The position numbers were made by a program, and so were the translations under genes. A stretch of 11,530 bases of DNA, taken from assembly GCA_040391605.1 (NCBI GenBank), contig JBEBXK010000076.1:1-11530 (forward strand), written 5' to 3'. This document shows positions 1 to 6,960 of the stretch, one piece after another. The first letter of the stretch is position 1. Every line of letters begins with the position of its first letter. The notes under the pieces were generated by a model that had not been told where the DNA came from, made no database searches, and saw nothing but the letters and a program-made list of their open reading frames with translations. Source of the DNA: Vulgatibacter incomptus_A. Its GTDB lineage: Bacteria > Myxococcota > Myxococcia > Myxococcales > Vulgatibacteraceae.

Positions 1-504
1 GACGATGGTGGCGATGTAGAACCAGAGGGCGACGTAGAGGTTCTTCTCGTTGCGCCTGGCCAGGGTCCAGAAGAAGTTGATGGCGAAGACCACCCACACC
101 AGGGTGAGGGCGATGTCGATGGGCCACTCGAGCTCGGCGTACTCCTTCGACTGGCTGATGCCGAGCGGCAGGGTGATCGCCGCCGCGACGATGATGGCCT
201 GCCATCCCCAGAAATGGATCTTCGAGAGAAGGTCCGAGGCCATCCGCGTCTTGGCGAGGCGTTGGGTCGAGTAGTAGATCCCGGCGAACATCATGTTGCC
301 CACGAACGCGAAGATCACCGCGTTGGTGTGCAGCGGGCGCAGCCGGGAGAAGGTGAGCCAGGGGATGTCGAAGTTCGCCTGCCACCAGGCGAGCTGGGTG
401 GCGACCAGGGCCCCCACCGACATGCCCACGATGCCCCAGATCACCCCGGCCCAGGTGAACTGCCGAACCGTTCCGTCGTCGTAGACGATGCGTCTCTCTT
501 CCAC
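1..504 (-). CDS. ccoN: cbb3-type cytochrome c oxidase subunit I (CcoN), N-terminal 168 residues, cut by the window edge
   Basis: Catalytic heme-copper subunit of the high-affinity cbb3 terminal oxidase, which reduces oxygen to water and pumps protons in the inner membrane. Only the first 168 codons are present; the reading frame is open to base 1. The start is a GTG at 504, with an AGAGGAAG ribosome site a few bases upstream. Visible are a first membrane helix (about residues 18-40), the family motif RPLHTNAVIFAFVGN starting at residue 56 with His59, which by family knowledge is a low-spin heme b ligand, and two further helices (about 98-115 and 127-145). It lies 37 bases downstream of ccoS on the same strand, so it is probably the third gene of a ccoI-ccoS-ccoN transcript. 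The copper and high-spin heme ligands lie outside the window. Identification is from recognisable family sequence and from its neighbours. Confidence 0.93.
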   Translation of the reverse strand, partial: MEERRIVYDDGTVRQFTWAGVIWGIVGMSVGALVATQLAWWQANFDIPWLTFSRLRPLHTNAVIFAFVGNMMFAGIYYSTQRLAKTRMASDLLSKIHFWGWQAIIVAAAITLPLGISQSKEYAELEWPIDIALTLVWVVFAINFFWTLARRNEKNLYVALWFYIATIV

Positions 505-541
505 GTGTCTTCCTCTTGTCTGGGGCCGTGGCCCCTGATGC

Positions 542-763
542 TCAGAGCCTCTGGGCGTTCGCTCGCCTCTGGCTCGCAAGGTCGTCCGGCGCCGCGTCCG
601 TCTGCGCGGGCGCCTCCTCCCGATTGTCGTCTTCCTGGAAGGGGAGCAGCGAGAGCCTGTCCGCGTGCTCGTGATCGTCCTGCTTCACGCTGATGGCGAG
701 GAGCAGGAGCGAGCCTCCCACCAGCATCAGGCTCACGAAGATCTGCAGGACCATCACGCTCAT
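542..763 (-). CDS. ccoS: cbb3-type cytochrome oxidase assembly protein CcoS
   Basis: Small single-pass membrane protein of 73 residues needed for maturation of cbb3 oxidase; in studied bacteria loss of CcoS gives an oxidase lacking copper and heme cofactors. The N-terminus is one hydrophobic helix (about residues 3-24) with a typical CcoS beginning, MSVMVLQIFVSLMLVGG, followed by a polar, acidic, likely disordered cytoplasmic tail with DDHEHAD. Length fits the family (about 50-75 residues). The ATG at 761-763 directly abuts the TAG stop of ccoI with no gap, so translational coupling is likely; a GGGAG lies upstream inside the end of ccoI. ccoN follows 37 bases later. The His/Asp cluster just after the helix could contact metal, but that is speculation. 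Confidence 0.9.
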   Translation of the reverse strand: MSVMVLQIFVSLMLVGGSLLLLAISVKQDDHEHADRLSLLPFQEDDNREEAPAQTDAAPDDLASQRRANAQRL

Positions 764-3157
764 CTAGGCGGTCTCCCAGGTCGGGCTCTTTTGACTCATG
801 GCGACGCGGCGACTGCCACCCAGGCTCCAGACGGTAAATAAAAGCACAGTGATCGAGCTCGCGGGCATGAGGATGGCAGCGCGGAGCGGCGTCATCCAAC
901 CGACGAGCGACAGGGATATGACTAGCACGTTGTATGCCAGCGCCAGAATCAGAATACGCCTTATGACGCTACGTAACTGCTTCGATAGATCGATGGCGTC
1001 CCGGATTCCGCGGATCCCTTCGCCGAGGAGGAAGAAGTCCGACTTCCCTGGGAGCACGGGGCGATCGACGGCCGGGGTGCCGGCGCAGAGCGCGCGCTCG
1101 AAGGCGAGGCTGTCGTTGACGCCATCGCCGAGGAAGAGCGTGTCTCCGTGGTCCAGCTCTTCCACGAACTCCGCCTTCCCCTGAGGAGAGAGGCCACCAA
1201 AGGCGCGATCGGCGTCGATCCCCAGCCGCTCGGCCATGGCCTCGACCTTGGCGCGCTGATCGCCGGAGAGGAGCCAGACTTCGATCCCCGCTTGGCCGAA
1301 CGCGGCGATCTCTCGGCGGGCGTCCGCCCTGATCGTCTCGGCCATAGGGAAGAATGCCGCGGCGGTTCCGTCCACCGAGAGCAAAGTCGCCGCATCTTCA
1401 ACGCCTCCGGGCGCAGCCCAGGATGCCTTGCCGAGACGATAGGTGCGCGAGCCTCGAACGAGCTCCATGCCGCAGCCGGGAATCTCCCGCACCGGCGCCT
1501 CGGGGTCGAAGCGCGCCCCGCGATCGCCGAGGGCCCCCGCCAGGCAACGGCTCACCGGATGGTTGCTGCGCGAGGCCATGTCGAAGGCCGCGTCACGTAG
1601 GGAGGGATCCAGCCCATCGAGAGCGTCGGGCCGCAGCAGATGCAGCCGCCCCAGGGTCAGGGTCCCCGTCTTGTCGAAGAGGAGCCGGCGGACCCGCGGC
1701 AGCTTGTCCAGGAGCCCCTGCCGGCGGACGAAGAGGCCGACACGGCGCAGCCTGGATTGGGCGAGCTCGTAGGCCAAAGGGATGGCGATGCCGATGCCGC
1801 AAGGGCAGGTCACCACCAGGAGCGAAGCCGTGACCTGGAGCGCCTTCTCGGGATCGGTGGGCCACCAGATCGCGAGGCCGAGACCGGCGAGGCCAAGGAC
1901 CAGGACCACGTAGATCCGCACCAGGCGATCCCAGAAGCGCACGTGCCCGGGGCGATCCTGCTCCGCCTCTGGCGAGGTGCTTCGCAGCAGAGACGGCAGC
2001 GGCGAGCTGGCGAAGTCGGTCCGGGCCAGCAGCGCCACCGCGCGATTGCCGGCATTGAAGGAGCCGGCGGGGACCACCTCCCCCAACTCGACCGAGCGGA
2101 CCTCGGACTCGCCGGTGATCCAATCGGTGGAGAAGGCGCCGGTGTCCAGGGCCTGGGCGTCCACCGGGACGAGATCCCCCGGAGCCGCCATCAGGTGATC
2201 GCCCGCCTGGATCAGCGGGGCGCGGATCGCCACCAGCCGATCCCCCTCCCGTCGCCGCACCAGGATCCCGTCAGCGCCGCCATCCTCCAGGAGGAAGCGG
2301 CGATTGCGATCCAGCACCCGCTGCTGGACCCACCGCCCCACCAGCATCAGGGTGACGAAGATGTTGAGGGTGTCGAAGTAGAAGAAGGCGTCGTCGCCCC
2401 GGGCCTGCACCAGGGAGGTGGCGTAGACCAGGAGGATCCCCAGGGCGATGGGCAGATCCAGGTGGAGGACCCCGCGCTTCAGGCTGAGGCACGCCGCGCG
2501 GAAGAAGGGCCAGCCGCCGATCAGCACCACCGCCGACGAGAGCCAGACGGAGAGCTGGACGAAGAGGCGGAAGATCCGCTCCTCGTCCGGCGCGAGGCCC
2601 AGGTAGAAGGCCACGGAGAAGAGCATCACGTTCATGCCGATGGCGGCGGTGATGCCCAGGCGAAGCAGCAGCGATCGAGAGGCGGCGTCGGTCGTCTTGC
2701 GGCTGGGGCCGAAGAGATAGCCGAAGCGCTCCACCTCCGAGAGGAAGGCCTTGGGGTCGAGGACGCCCCGCCTCCAGGAGAGGCGCACCTTCCCCAGGGC
2801 GGGGTTCACCACCAGCGACGAGCCGCCCTCCTGCCGGCGGAAGAGCTCCTCCATCAGCCATACACAGGCGGCGCAGTGGATCCCCTGGACGTCGAGATCC
2901 AGGGTGCAGACGCTGCCGCTGCCTTCCTCGCTCCGGGCGAGCAGCGGCTCGAGCCAGGCGAAGCTGCGCTCGGAGGCCGCCTCCGCCACCGGGATCACCT
3001 TCTCGCCTGCGAGATCGTAGTAGCGCTCCAGCCCCTGCGAGCGGAGGAGGCCGTAGACCGCCTGGCAGCCGGTGCAGCAGAAGCCCTCGAGCTTCGAGCC
3101 CCTGGGGATGGGGCTGGCGCAGTGGAGACAGGCGGCGATGTCGGAGGAATCCATCAT
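764..3157 (-). CDS. ccoI: Copper-translocating P1B-type ATPase for cbb3 oxidase maturation (CcoI/FixI)
   Basis: Inner-membrane ATPase (797 residues) that exports copper for insertion into the cbb3 oxidase. An N-terminal cysteine-rich zone has C10-x2-C13 and CCTGC at 27-31, the extra metal-binding region typical of CcoI rather than general CopA. An HMA domain follows with CAAC at 95-98. Then come paired membrane helices (about 160-275), the actuator loop TGES at 348-351, the transport motif CPC at 451-453, phosphorylation site DKTGT with Asp495, HP at 533-534, the hinge GDGVND at 677-682, and two C-terminal helices (about 733-775). All catalytic motifs are intact. Start: two ATG codons at 3157 and 3154 with no clear Shine-Dalgarno. 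It is the first gene of the minus-strand run and touches ccoS directly. It diverges from the TauE/SafE gene. No FNR-type box is visible upstream. Confidence 0.94.
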   Translation of the reverse strand: MMDSSDIAACLHCASPIPRGSKLEGFCCTGCQAVYGLLRSQGLERYYDLAGEKVIPVAEAASERSFAWLEPLLARSEEGSGSVCTLDLDVQGIHCAACVWLMEELFRRQEGGSSLVVNPALGKVRLSWRRGVLDPKAFLSEVERFGYLFGPSRKTTDAASRSLLLRLGITAAIGMNVMLFSVAFYLGLAPDEERIFRLFVQLSVWLSSAVVLIGGWPFFRAACLSLKRGVLHLDLPIALGILLVYATSLVQARGDDAFFYFDTLNIFVTLMLVGRWVQQRVLDRNRRFLLEDGGADGILVRRREGDRLVAIRAPLIQAGDHLMAAPGDLVPVDAQALDTGAFSTDWITGESEVRSVELGEVVPAGSFNAGNRAVALLARTDFASSPLPSLLRSTSPEAEQDRPGHVRFWDRLVRIYVVLVLGLAGLGLAIWWPTDPEKALQVTASLLVVTCPCGIGIAIPLAYELAQSRLRRVGLFVRRQGLLDKLPRVRRLLFDKTGTLTLGRLHLLRPDALDGLDPSLRDAAFDMASRSNHPVSRCLAGALGDRGARFDPEAPVREIPGCGMELVRGSRTYRLGKASWAAPGGVEDAATLLSVDGTAAAFFPMAETIRADARREIAAFGQAGIEVWLLSGDQRAKVEAMAERLGIDADRAFGGLSPQGKAEFVEELDHGDTLFLGDGVNDSLAFERALCAGTPAVDRPVLPGKSDFFLLGEGIRGIRDAIDLSKQLRSVIRRILILALAYNVLVISLSLVGWMTPLRAAILMPASSITVLLFTVWSLGGSRRVAMSQKSPTWETA

Positions 3158-3278
3158 CGAAGCGGCAGGGATGCGAAGCTCATGCCGCCTCGGCCTGGGA
3201 CACCGGGTGGCAGTCCATGATTCGGCTGGAGGATGAGAGATCTACCAGCTGGCATGGGGGTTGCGATAGAGGCAAGGC
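3158..3278. promoter_or_regulatory. Divergent intergenic region between ccoI and the TauE/SafE gene
   Basis: The 121 bases separate two genes that start outward, so both promoters should lie here or just inside the genes. No convincing -35/-10 pair and no FNR/ANR consensus (TTGAT-N4-ATCAA) could be found. The only local symmetry is TTGC-N7-GCAA at 3261-3275, just before the plus-strand start; it has the wrong spacing and arms for FNR. The role is inferred from gene orientation only. Confidence 0.4.
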
Positions 3279-3989
3279 ATGGAGCTCCTTTCCCCTTCGA
3301 TGGCAGCCGCCCTCGACAATCCTGCCGCAGCGATGGGCTTTCTTGCCGCGATGGTGGTCGGAATTGCCAGCAGCGTGCACTGCATCCTGATGTGCGGTCC
3401 CCTCGCCTGCGCTGGCTTCTCGACCTTCGGAAAGAAGGGCTCGCGCCGCGCCGCCGCTGCCGCGTATCAGCTCGGCAGGCTCGCCTCCTACACCGGAGTC
3501 GGCGCGGCCCTCGGCGGATTGGGCGGAGGCATCGCCCAGGTCCTCTCGATCTCGGTGCGGCCGTATCTACCGTGGGTGATGGCCGCCACCCTGGTGGCCA
3601 CCGCCTTCGAGCTCGGCAAGCGGCTTCCGGCGATCCCCGGCTTCGCCCCGGTGGTGCGGGGGATCAGCCGGGCATCCGGTCGCCTCTCTCCCGTGGCCCG
3701 CTCGGGCACCATCGGCGCGCTCACCCCCCTCCTCCCCTGTGGGCTCCTCTACGGGATCTCGGCGGCGGCCATCGCCATCGGTTCGGCGGGAGGCGGCGCG
3801 CTGGTGATGGGTGGGTTCGCGCTGGGTAGCGGGCCTGCGCTGCTGCTGGCCCAGGCCGGCTTGGGCAAGCGCCTGCTCCCCGCCGCCGTCCGCCCCCTGC
3901 TGCAGCGAGGGATCCCCCTGGCCGCCGCCGCGGTCCTCGTCTACCGGGCCATCGGCAGCATGGGGGGCGACCCGCCGATCTGCCACTGA
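3279..3989 (+). CDS. TauE/SafE-family (DsbD_2-like) membrane protein, cbb3-linked
   Basis: Polytopic inner-membrane protein of 236 residues with about six hydrophobic segments. Family hallmarks are SSVHCILMCGPLA at 31-43 (His34, Cys35, Cys39) near the first helix and TPLLPCGLLYG in the second half, giving one conserved Cys-containing motif per repeat as in the CcdA/DsbD_2 fold. Proteins of this group are named sulfite exporter TauE/SafE, but the cysteine motifs and common placement next to ccoI/ccoS suggest a role in copper or thiol handling for oxidase assembly; that role is inference. The chosen start, ATG at 3279, has an AGAGG at 3268-3272; an internal ATG eight codons in (3300) is also possible. 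It diverges from ccoI and is followed 123 bases later by the iron transporter operon on the same strand. The C-terminus ends with an extra Cys-His pair (PPICH). Confidence 0.82.
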   Translation: MELLSPSMAAALDNPAAAMGFLAAMVVGIASSVHCILMCGPLACAGFSTFGKKGSRRAAAAAYQLGRLASYTGVGAALGGLGGGIAQVLSISVRPYLPWVMAATLVATAFELGKRLPAIPGFAPVVRGISRASGRLSPVARSGTIGALTPLLPCGLLYGISAAAIAIGSAGGGALVMGGFALGSGPALLLAQAGLGKRLLPAAVRPLLQRGIPLAAAAVLVYRAIGSMGGDPPICH

Positions 3990-4112
3990 CAGTATGCGGA
4001 GTCTGTTTCCGCTGGGGCGATTGGCTTCAAGGCCCTGATCCGCCACGATCCATTGGTGCCTGCAGCCTTCCGTGTTAAGCAACAGTGGGCCATCCCTCTC
4101 CTCGGAGCGTTC

Positions 4113-5159
4113 ATGCCCAGCCCCTCGCCGCGCGCCCTCATCCTCTCCCTCCTCCTCCTCGCTGCGCTCTCGAGCGGGTGCAAGAGCCGGGTCGAGCCGT
4201 CGGCAGGAGCGGACGCGGAGGCGCCGAAGGCGAAGCAGCGCCTGGTCGTCTACTCGGGTCGCGCCGAGGCGTTGGTCGGCCCCCTCTTCCAGCGCTTCCA
4301 GCAGGAGACGGGCATCGAGCTGCAGCTCCGCTACGCCGACAGCGCCCAGCTCGCGGCCACCATCCTCGAGGAGGGGAAGAACTCGCCCGCCGACGTCTTC
4401 TTCTCCCAGGATGTCTCGACCCTGGGTGTCTTGAGCGAGCGCGGCAGCCTCGCCCCGTTGAACCAGGCCCTCCTCGCCAAGGTGGACGCCACCGCGAGGA
4501 GCCCCGACGCTAAGTGGGTCGGCACCAGCGGACGCGCCCGGGTCCTCGTCTACAACACCGATCGGGTGAAGCCCGACGCACTGCCCTCCCTCGACGATCT
4601 GACCGATCCAAAGTGGAAGGGGCGGGTGGCCTGGGCGCCGGAGAACGCCTCCTTCCAATCCTTCCTCGTCGCCATGGTCGAGACCGAGGGGCTCGAGGCC
4701 ACCCGAAGCTGGCTCGAGGCGATGAAGAAGAACGACCCTCGCGCCTTCCCCTCCAACACGCCCCTCGTGGCGGCGGTGGCTGCAGGCGACGTGGACGTCG
4801 GCCTCGCCAACCACTACTACCTCTTCCGGATGCGCGACGAGCTCGGCGCGGTCAAGGCCGAGAACCACTACTTCCGCAACGGCAAGGCTGAATCCTTCGT
4901 CAGCCTCTCAGGCGCCGGCGTCGTGACCTCGAGCCAGCAGCCGGCCCTCGCCGCCCAGCTGATCGACTACCTCCTCTCCGCCGACGCCCAGGGCTATCTC
5001 GCCAAGGAGAACCACGAGTTCCCCACCGTAGCCGGGGTCCCCACCAGCGACGCCCTCCCCTCCGTCGAGTCGCTGCGATCCCCCGCCGTCCCCAAGGCCG
5101 GCCTCGCCAACCTGGAGCAGGCGGTGAAGCTCCTCCGTGAGACGGGGATCCTCCTCTGA
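4113..5159 (+). CDS. Iron(III) ABC transporter substrate-binding lipoprotein (FbpA/FutA type)
   Basis: Extracytoplasmic binding protein (348 residues) that captures ferric iron and delivers it to the permease encoded next. The ATG at 4113 has GGAG at 4104-4107, five bases upstream. It begins a lipoprotein signal: charged start, hydrophobic core (about 8-19) and LSSGC with Cys23 as the likely lipidated residue; the -3 residue is Ser, slightly off the lipobox consensus. The open frame extends upstream to a TTG at 4053, but that adds 20 residues ahead of the signal and is unlikely. Mature-protein landmarks are VVYSGR at 45-50, ADVFFSQD at 93-100, VYNTD at 146-150, and NHYYLF at 233-238, whose paired Tyr235/Tyr236 match the ferric-ligand tyrosines of FbpA-like proteins. 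Iron specificity is inferred from these tyrosines and from the operon. No Fur-box-like palindrome is visible in the 123 bases upstream. Confidence 0.88.
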   Translation: MPSPSPRALILSLLLLAALSSGCKSRVEPSAGADAEAPKAKQRLVVYSGRAEALVGPLFQRFQQETGIELQLRYADSAQLAATILEEGKNSPADVFFSQDVSTLGVLSERGSLAPLNQALLAKVDATARSPDAKWVGTSGRARVLVYNTDRVKPDALPSLDDLTDPKWKGRVAWAPENASFQSFLVAMVETEGLEATRSWLEAMKKNDPRAFPSNTPLVAAVAAGDVDVGLANHYYLFRMRDELGAVKAENHYFRNGKAESFVSLSGAGVVTSSQQPALAAQLIDYLLSADAQGYLAKENHEFPTVAGVPTSDALPSVESLRSPAVPKAGLANLEQAVKLLRETGILL

Positions 5160-5219
5160 TCATCCGAGTCATTGCTGCGTCGATGTGGGGTGCGGCAGCT
5201 TCCAACGACGGGCGGGCTG

Positions 5220-5270
5220 GCGGAATCCGTTCCGCTCCTTGCGAGGACGCTCTCTCCCTGGGCCCGGGAG
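5220..5270 (+). other. Intergenic RNA hairpins between the binding-protein and permease genes
   Basis: The 148-base gap contains a perfect 6-bp stem, GCGGAA/TTCCGC, with tetraloop TCCG (5220-5235, plus a possible G-U closing pair), and a second stem CTCCC/GGGAG with a 7-base loop (5254-5270). Neither is followed by a T-run. In ABC importer operons such structures often leave more binding-protein message than permease message, by partial termination or by protecting the upstream RNA; here this is inference from position. Confidence 0.4.
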
Positions 5271-5307
5271 CCGCAGCCGAGCCACCGCTGAAGGGTTCTT
5301 CCGTCGC

Positions 5308-6960
5308 ATGACCCATGGGGTAATTGACACATACACGCCTGAAGCACGAGGCCAAGAGGAACGCCTCCAGCCGCCACCTCCGATCCAGCGCCGCTCACGG
5401 CCAGGCTCCGGGAGACGGATCCCCCACCTCCTCGGGGCGCTCATCGCGCTGATCAGTCTCCTCCCGCTGGCCTGGCTGATCGTCTTCGGGATCCGGGAGG
5501 CGGACGTGGCGATCCTCCCCGTCCTCTCCTCCGCCTCCACGCTCTGGATCACCCTGCGCAGCCTCGGCCTCGCCCTGGGCGTCGCCGTCCTCGCCGTGGC
5601 CATCGCGCTGCCCGTCGCCTGGCTCAGCCACGCCACCGACCTCCCAGGCAGGCGCGCGTTCCGCTGGCTCGCCGTGCTGCCCCTCGCCGTCCCCAGCTAC
5701 ATCAGCAGCTTCGTCGTGGTGGCCCTCTTGGGCACGAGCGGCCCCTTGCGCGGGGCGGCGGCCTCCCTGGGGCTGCAGCTCCCCGACGTCTACGGGAGCT
5801 TCGGCGTCGTGCTCTCCCTGCTCTTCATGTTCCCGCTGGCGCTCCTGCCGCTCCAAGCCGTCCTCGAGCAGATCGACGCCCGCCAATGGGAGGCGGCCCG
5901 CGGCTTCGGCAGCCGCCCCTGGGCCGCCTTCCGCCGGGTGCTCTGGCCGCAGCTCCGGGCGCCCGCCGCCAACGGAGGCCTCCTGGTCGCGCTCTATGTG
6001 CTGAGCGACTTCGGCGCCGTCTCGCTGCTGCGCTACCCCACCCTCTCCTACGTCATCTACCTGCGCTACCAATCCCCCTTCGGTCGCACCGAGTCCATTG
6101 GCTACGCCCTGATCCTCGTCGTACTCGTCGGCCTGCTCTTCGCCCTCCATCGCTGGGCCGCCGGCAAGGCCACGCCGCCGTCGCGGGCGTCCGCCCCGAG
6201 GCCCTGGCCAACCTTGCATCTGGGCCGCTGGCGCTGGCCCTCCACCGTCTGGATGTCCCTGGTCGTAGCCCTCGGCGTGCTCCTCCCCGTTGGCGTGACC
6301 ACCGGCTGGCTCATCCGCGGCAAGCTCCTGGGCGCGCCGACCTTCTCCATCGCCGGCGCCACCGCGTGGACCTTCGGCCTCGGCCTGGCGGCCGCCCTCC
6401 TGATCACCCTCGTCTCGATCCTCCCCGCGCTCCTGGCCCGCAGCGGCTCCGCCAGGGTCGCCCGGATGATCCGCCTCGCCAGCCACTCCGGCTACGCGCT
6501 GCCCGGGATCGTCGTGGCGCTGGCCCTCGTCTTCTTCGCCACGAGGGTGGCCCTGCCCCTCTACCAGACCCTGCCGATGCTCCTCGTCGCCTACGCCATC
6601 CGCTTCCTCCCCCTTGCCATCCAGAACGTCGACGCGGGCCTCGAGCGCCAGAGCACCAGGCTCGACGACGCCGCCCGCTCTTTGGGCCGCAAGCCATGGC
6701 AGGTCTGGGCCCAGGTCACCCTCCCCGCCGCGGGGCCGTCGATCATCGCCGCGGCGATGGCCGTCTTCCTCGCCACCATCAAGGAGCTCCCCGCCACGCT
6801 CCTGCTGGCCCCCTTGAACACCCACACCCTCGCCACCCGGATCTGGGGCTGGACCGCGGAGGCCTACTTCGCCGCCGCCGCGGCGCCGAGCCTGGTTCTG
6901 GTCGGGCTCGCCTTCGCGCTGCTCGTCCTACGCCCCGACAGCCGCAGGAGCTCCTCGTGA
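5308..6960 (+). CDS. Iron(III) ABC transporter permease, fused two-domain (FbpB type)
   Basis: Inner-membrane channel of the iron importer, 550 residues from the ATG at 5308. Two homologous halves of about six helices each are visible (about 45-300 and 320-545). Each carries the cytoplasmic EAA loop that docks on the ATPase: EAARGFGSRPW from residue 195 and LDDAARSLGRKPW from residue 452. One chain with both halves is the usual FbpB arrangement, and the length fits. The start is the weakest point: only GAAGGG about 12 bases upstream resembles a ribosome site, and the frame is open back to 5137, overlapping the end of the binding-protein gene. The first 40 or so residues are polar and Pro/Arg-rich, so a start further in is possible. 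The stop TGA at 6958-6960 overlaps the GTG start of the ATPase gene, indicating translational coupling. Confidence 0.88.
   Translation: MTHGVIDTYTPEARGQEERLQPPPPIQRRSRPGSGRRIPHLLGALIALISLLPLAWLIVFGIREADVAILPVLSSASTLWITLRSLGLALGVAVLAVAIALPVAWLSHATDLPGRRAFRWLAVLPLAVPSYISSFVVVALLGTSGPLRGAAASLGLQLPDVYGSFGVVLSLLFMFPLALLPLQAVLEQIDARQWEAARGFGSRPWAAFRRVLWPQLRAPAANGGLLVALYVLSDFGAVSLLRYPTLSYVIYLRYQSPFGRTESIGYALILVVLVGLLFALHRWAAGKATPPSRASAPRPWPTLHLGRWRWPSTVWMSLVVALGVLLPVGVTTGWLIRGKLLGAPTFSIAGATAWTFGLGLAAALLITLVSILPALLARSGSARVARMIRLASHSGYALPGIVVALALVFFATRVALPLYQTLPMLLVAYAIRFLPLAIQNVDAGLERQSTRLDDAARSLGRKPWQVWAQVTLPAAGPSIIAAAMAVFLATIKELPATLLLAPLNTHTLATRIWGWTAEAYFAAAAAPSLVLVGLAFALLVLRPDSRRSSS

Noticed and set aside
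1640..3220. 526-codon plus-strand open frame antisense to ccoI
   Set aside because: It mirrors the ccoI codons; its product is Gln/Glu/Gly/Ala-rich low complexity with no domain, a usual artefact of high GC third positions.
3261..3275. TTGC-N7-GCAA symmetry before the TauE/SafE gene as an FNR-type box
   Set aside because: Arms and spacing do not match TTGAT-N4-ATCAA; short symmetric arms like this occur by chance.
3996..4012. GCGGA/TCCGC hairpin after the TauE/SafE gene as a terminator
   Set aside because: Only five paired bases with a seven-base loop and no T-run; too weak to call.
4053..4112. TTG start giving a 20-residue longer binding protein
   Set aside because: It would place extra residues ahead of a complete lipoprotein signal; the ATG at 4113 has a well-spaced GGAG.
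3567..4868. 433-codon minus-strand open frame across the TauE/SafE and binding-protein genes
   Set aside because: It spans two well-supported genes and their gap on the opposite strand, with low-complexity composition and no motif.
5324..5329. TTGACA as a -35 element for the permease gene
   Set aside because: It lies within the likely coding start and no -10-like hexamer occurs at suitable spacing.
5395..6825. 476-codon minus-strand open frame antisense to the permease
   Set aside because: Gly/Asp/Glu/Arg-rich shadow of the permease; no family similarity.
5886..6956. Upstream extension of the ATPase frame inside the permease gene
   Set aside because: The extension is Arg/Pro-rich out-of-frame permease sequence; the GTG at 6957 has a good ribosome site and is followed by a normal ABC ATPase N-terminus.
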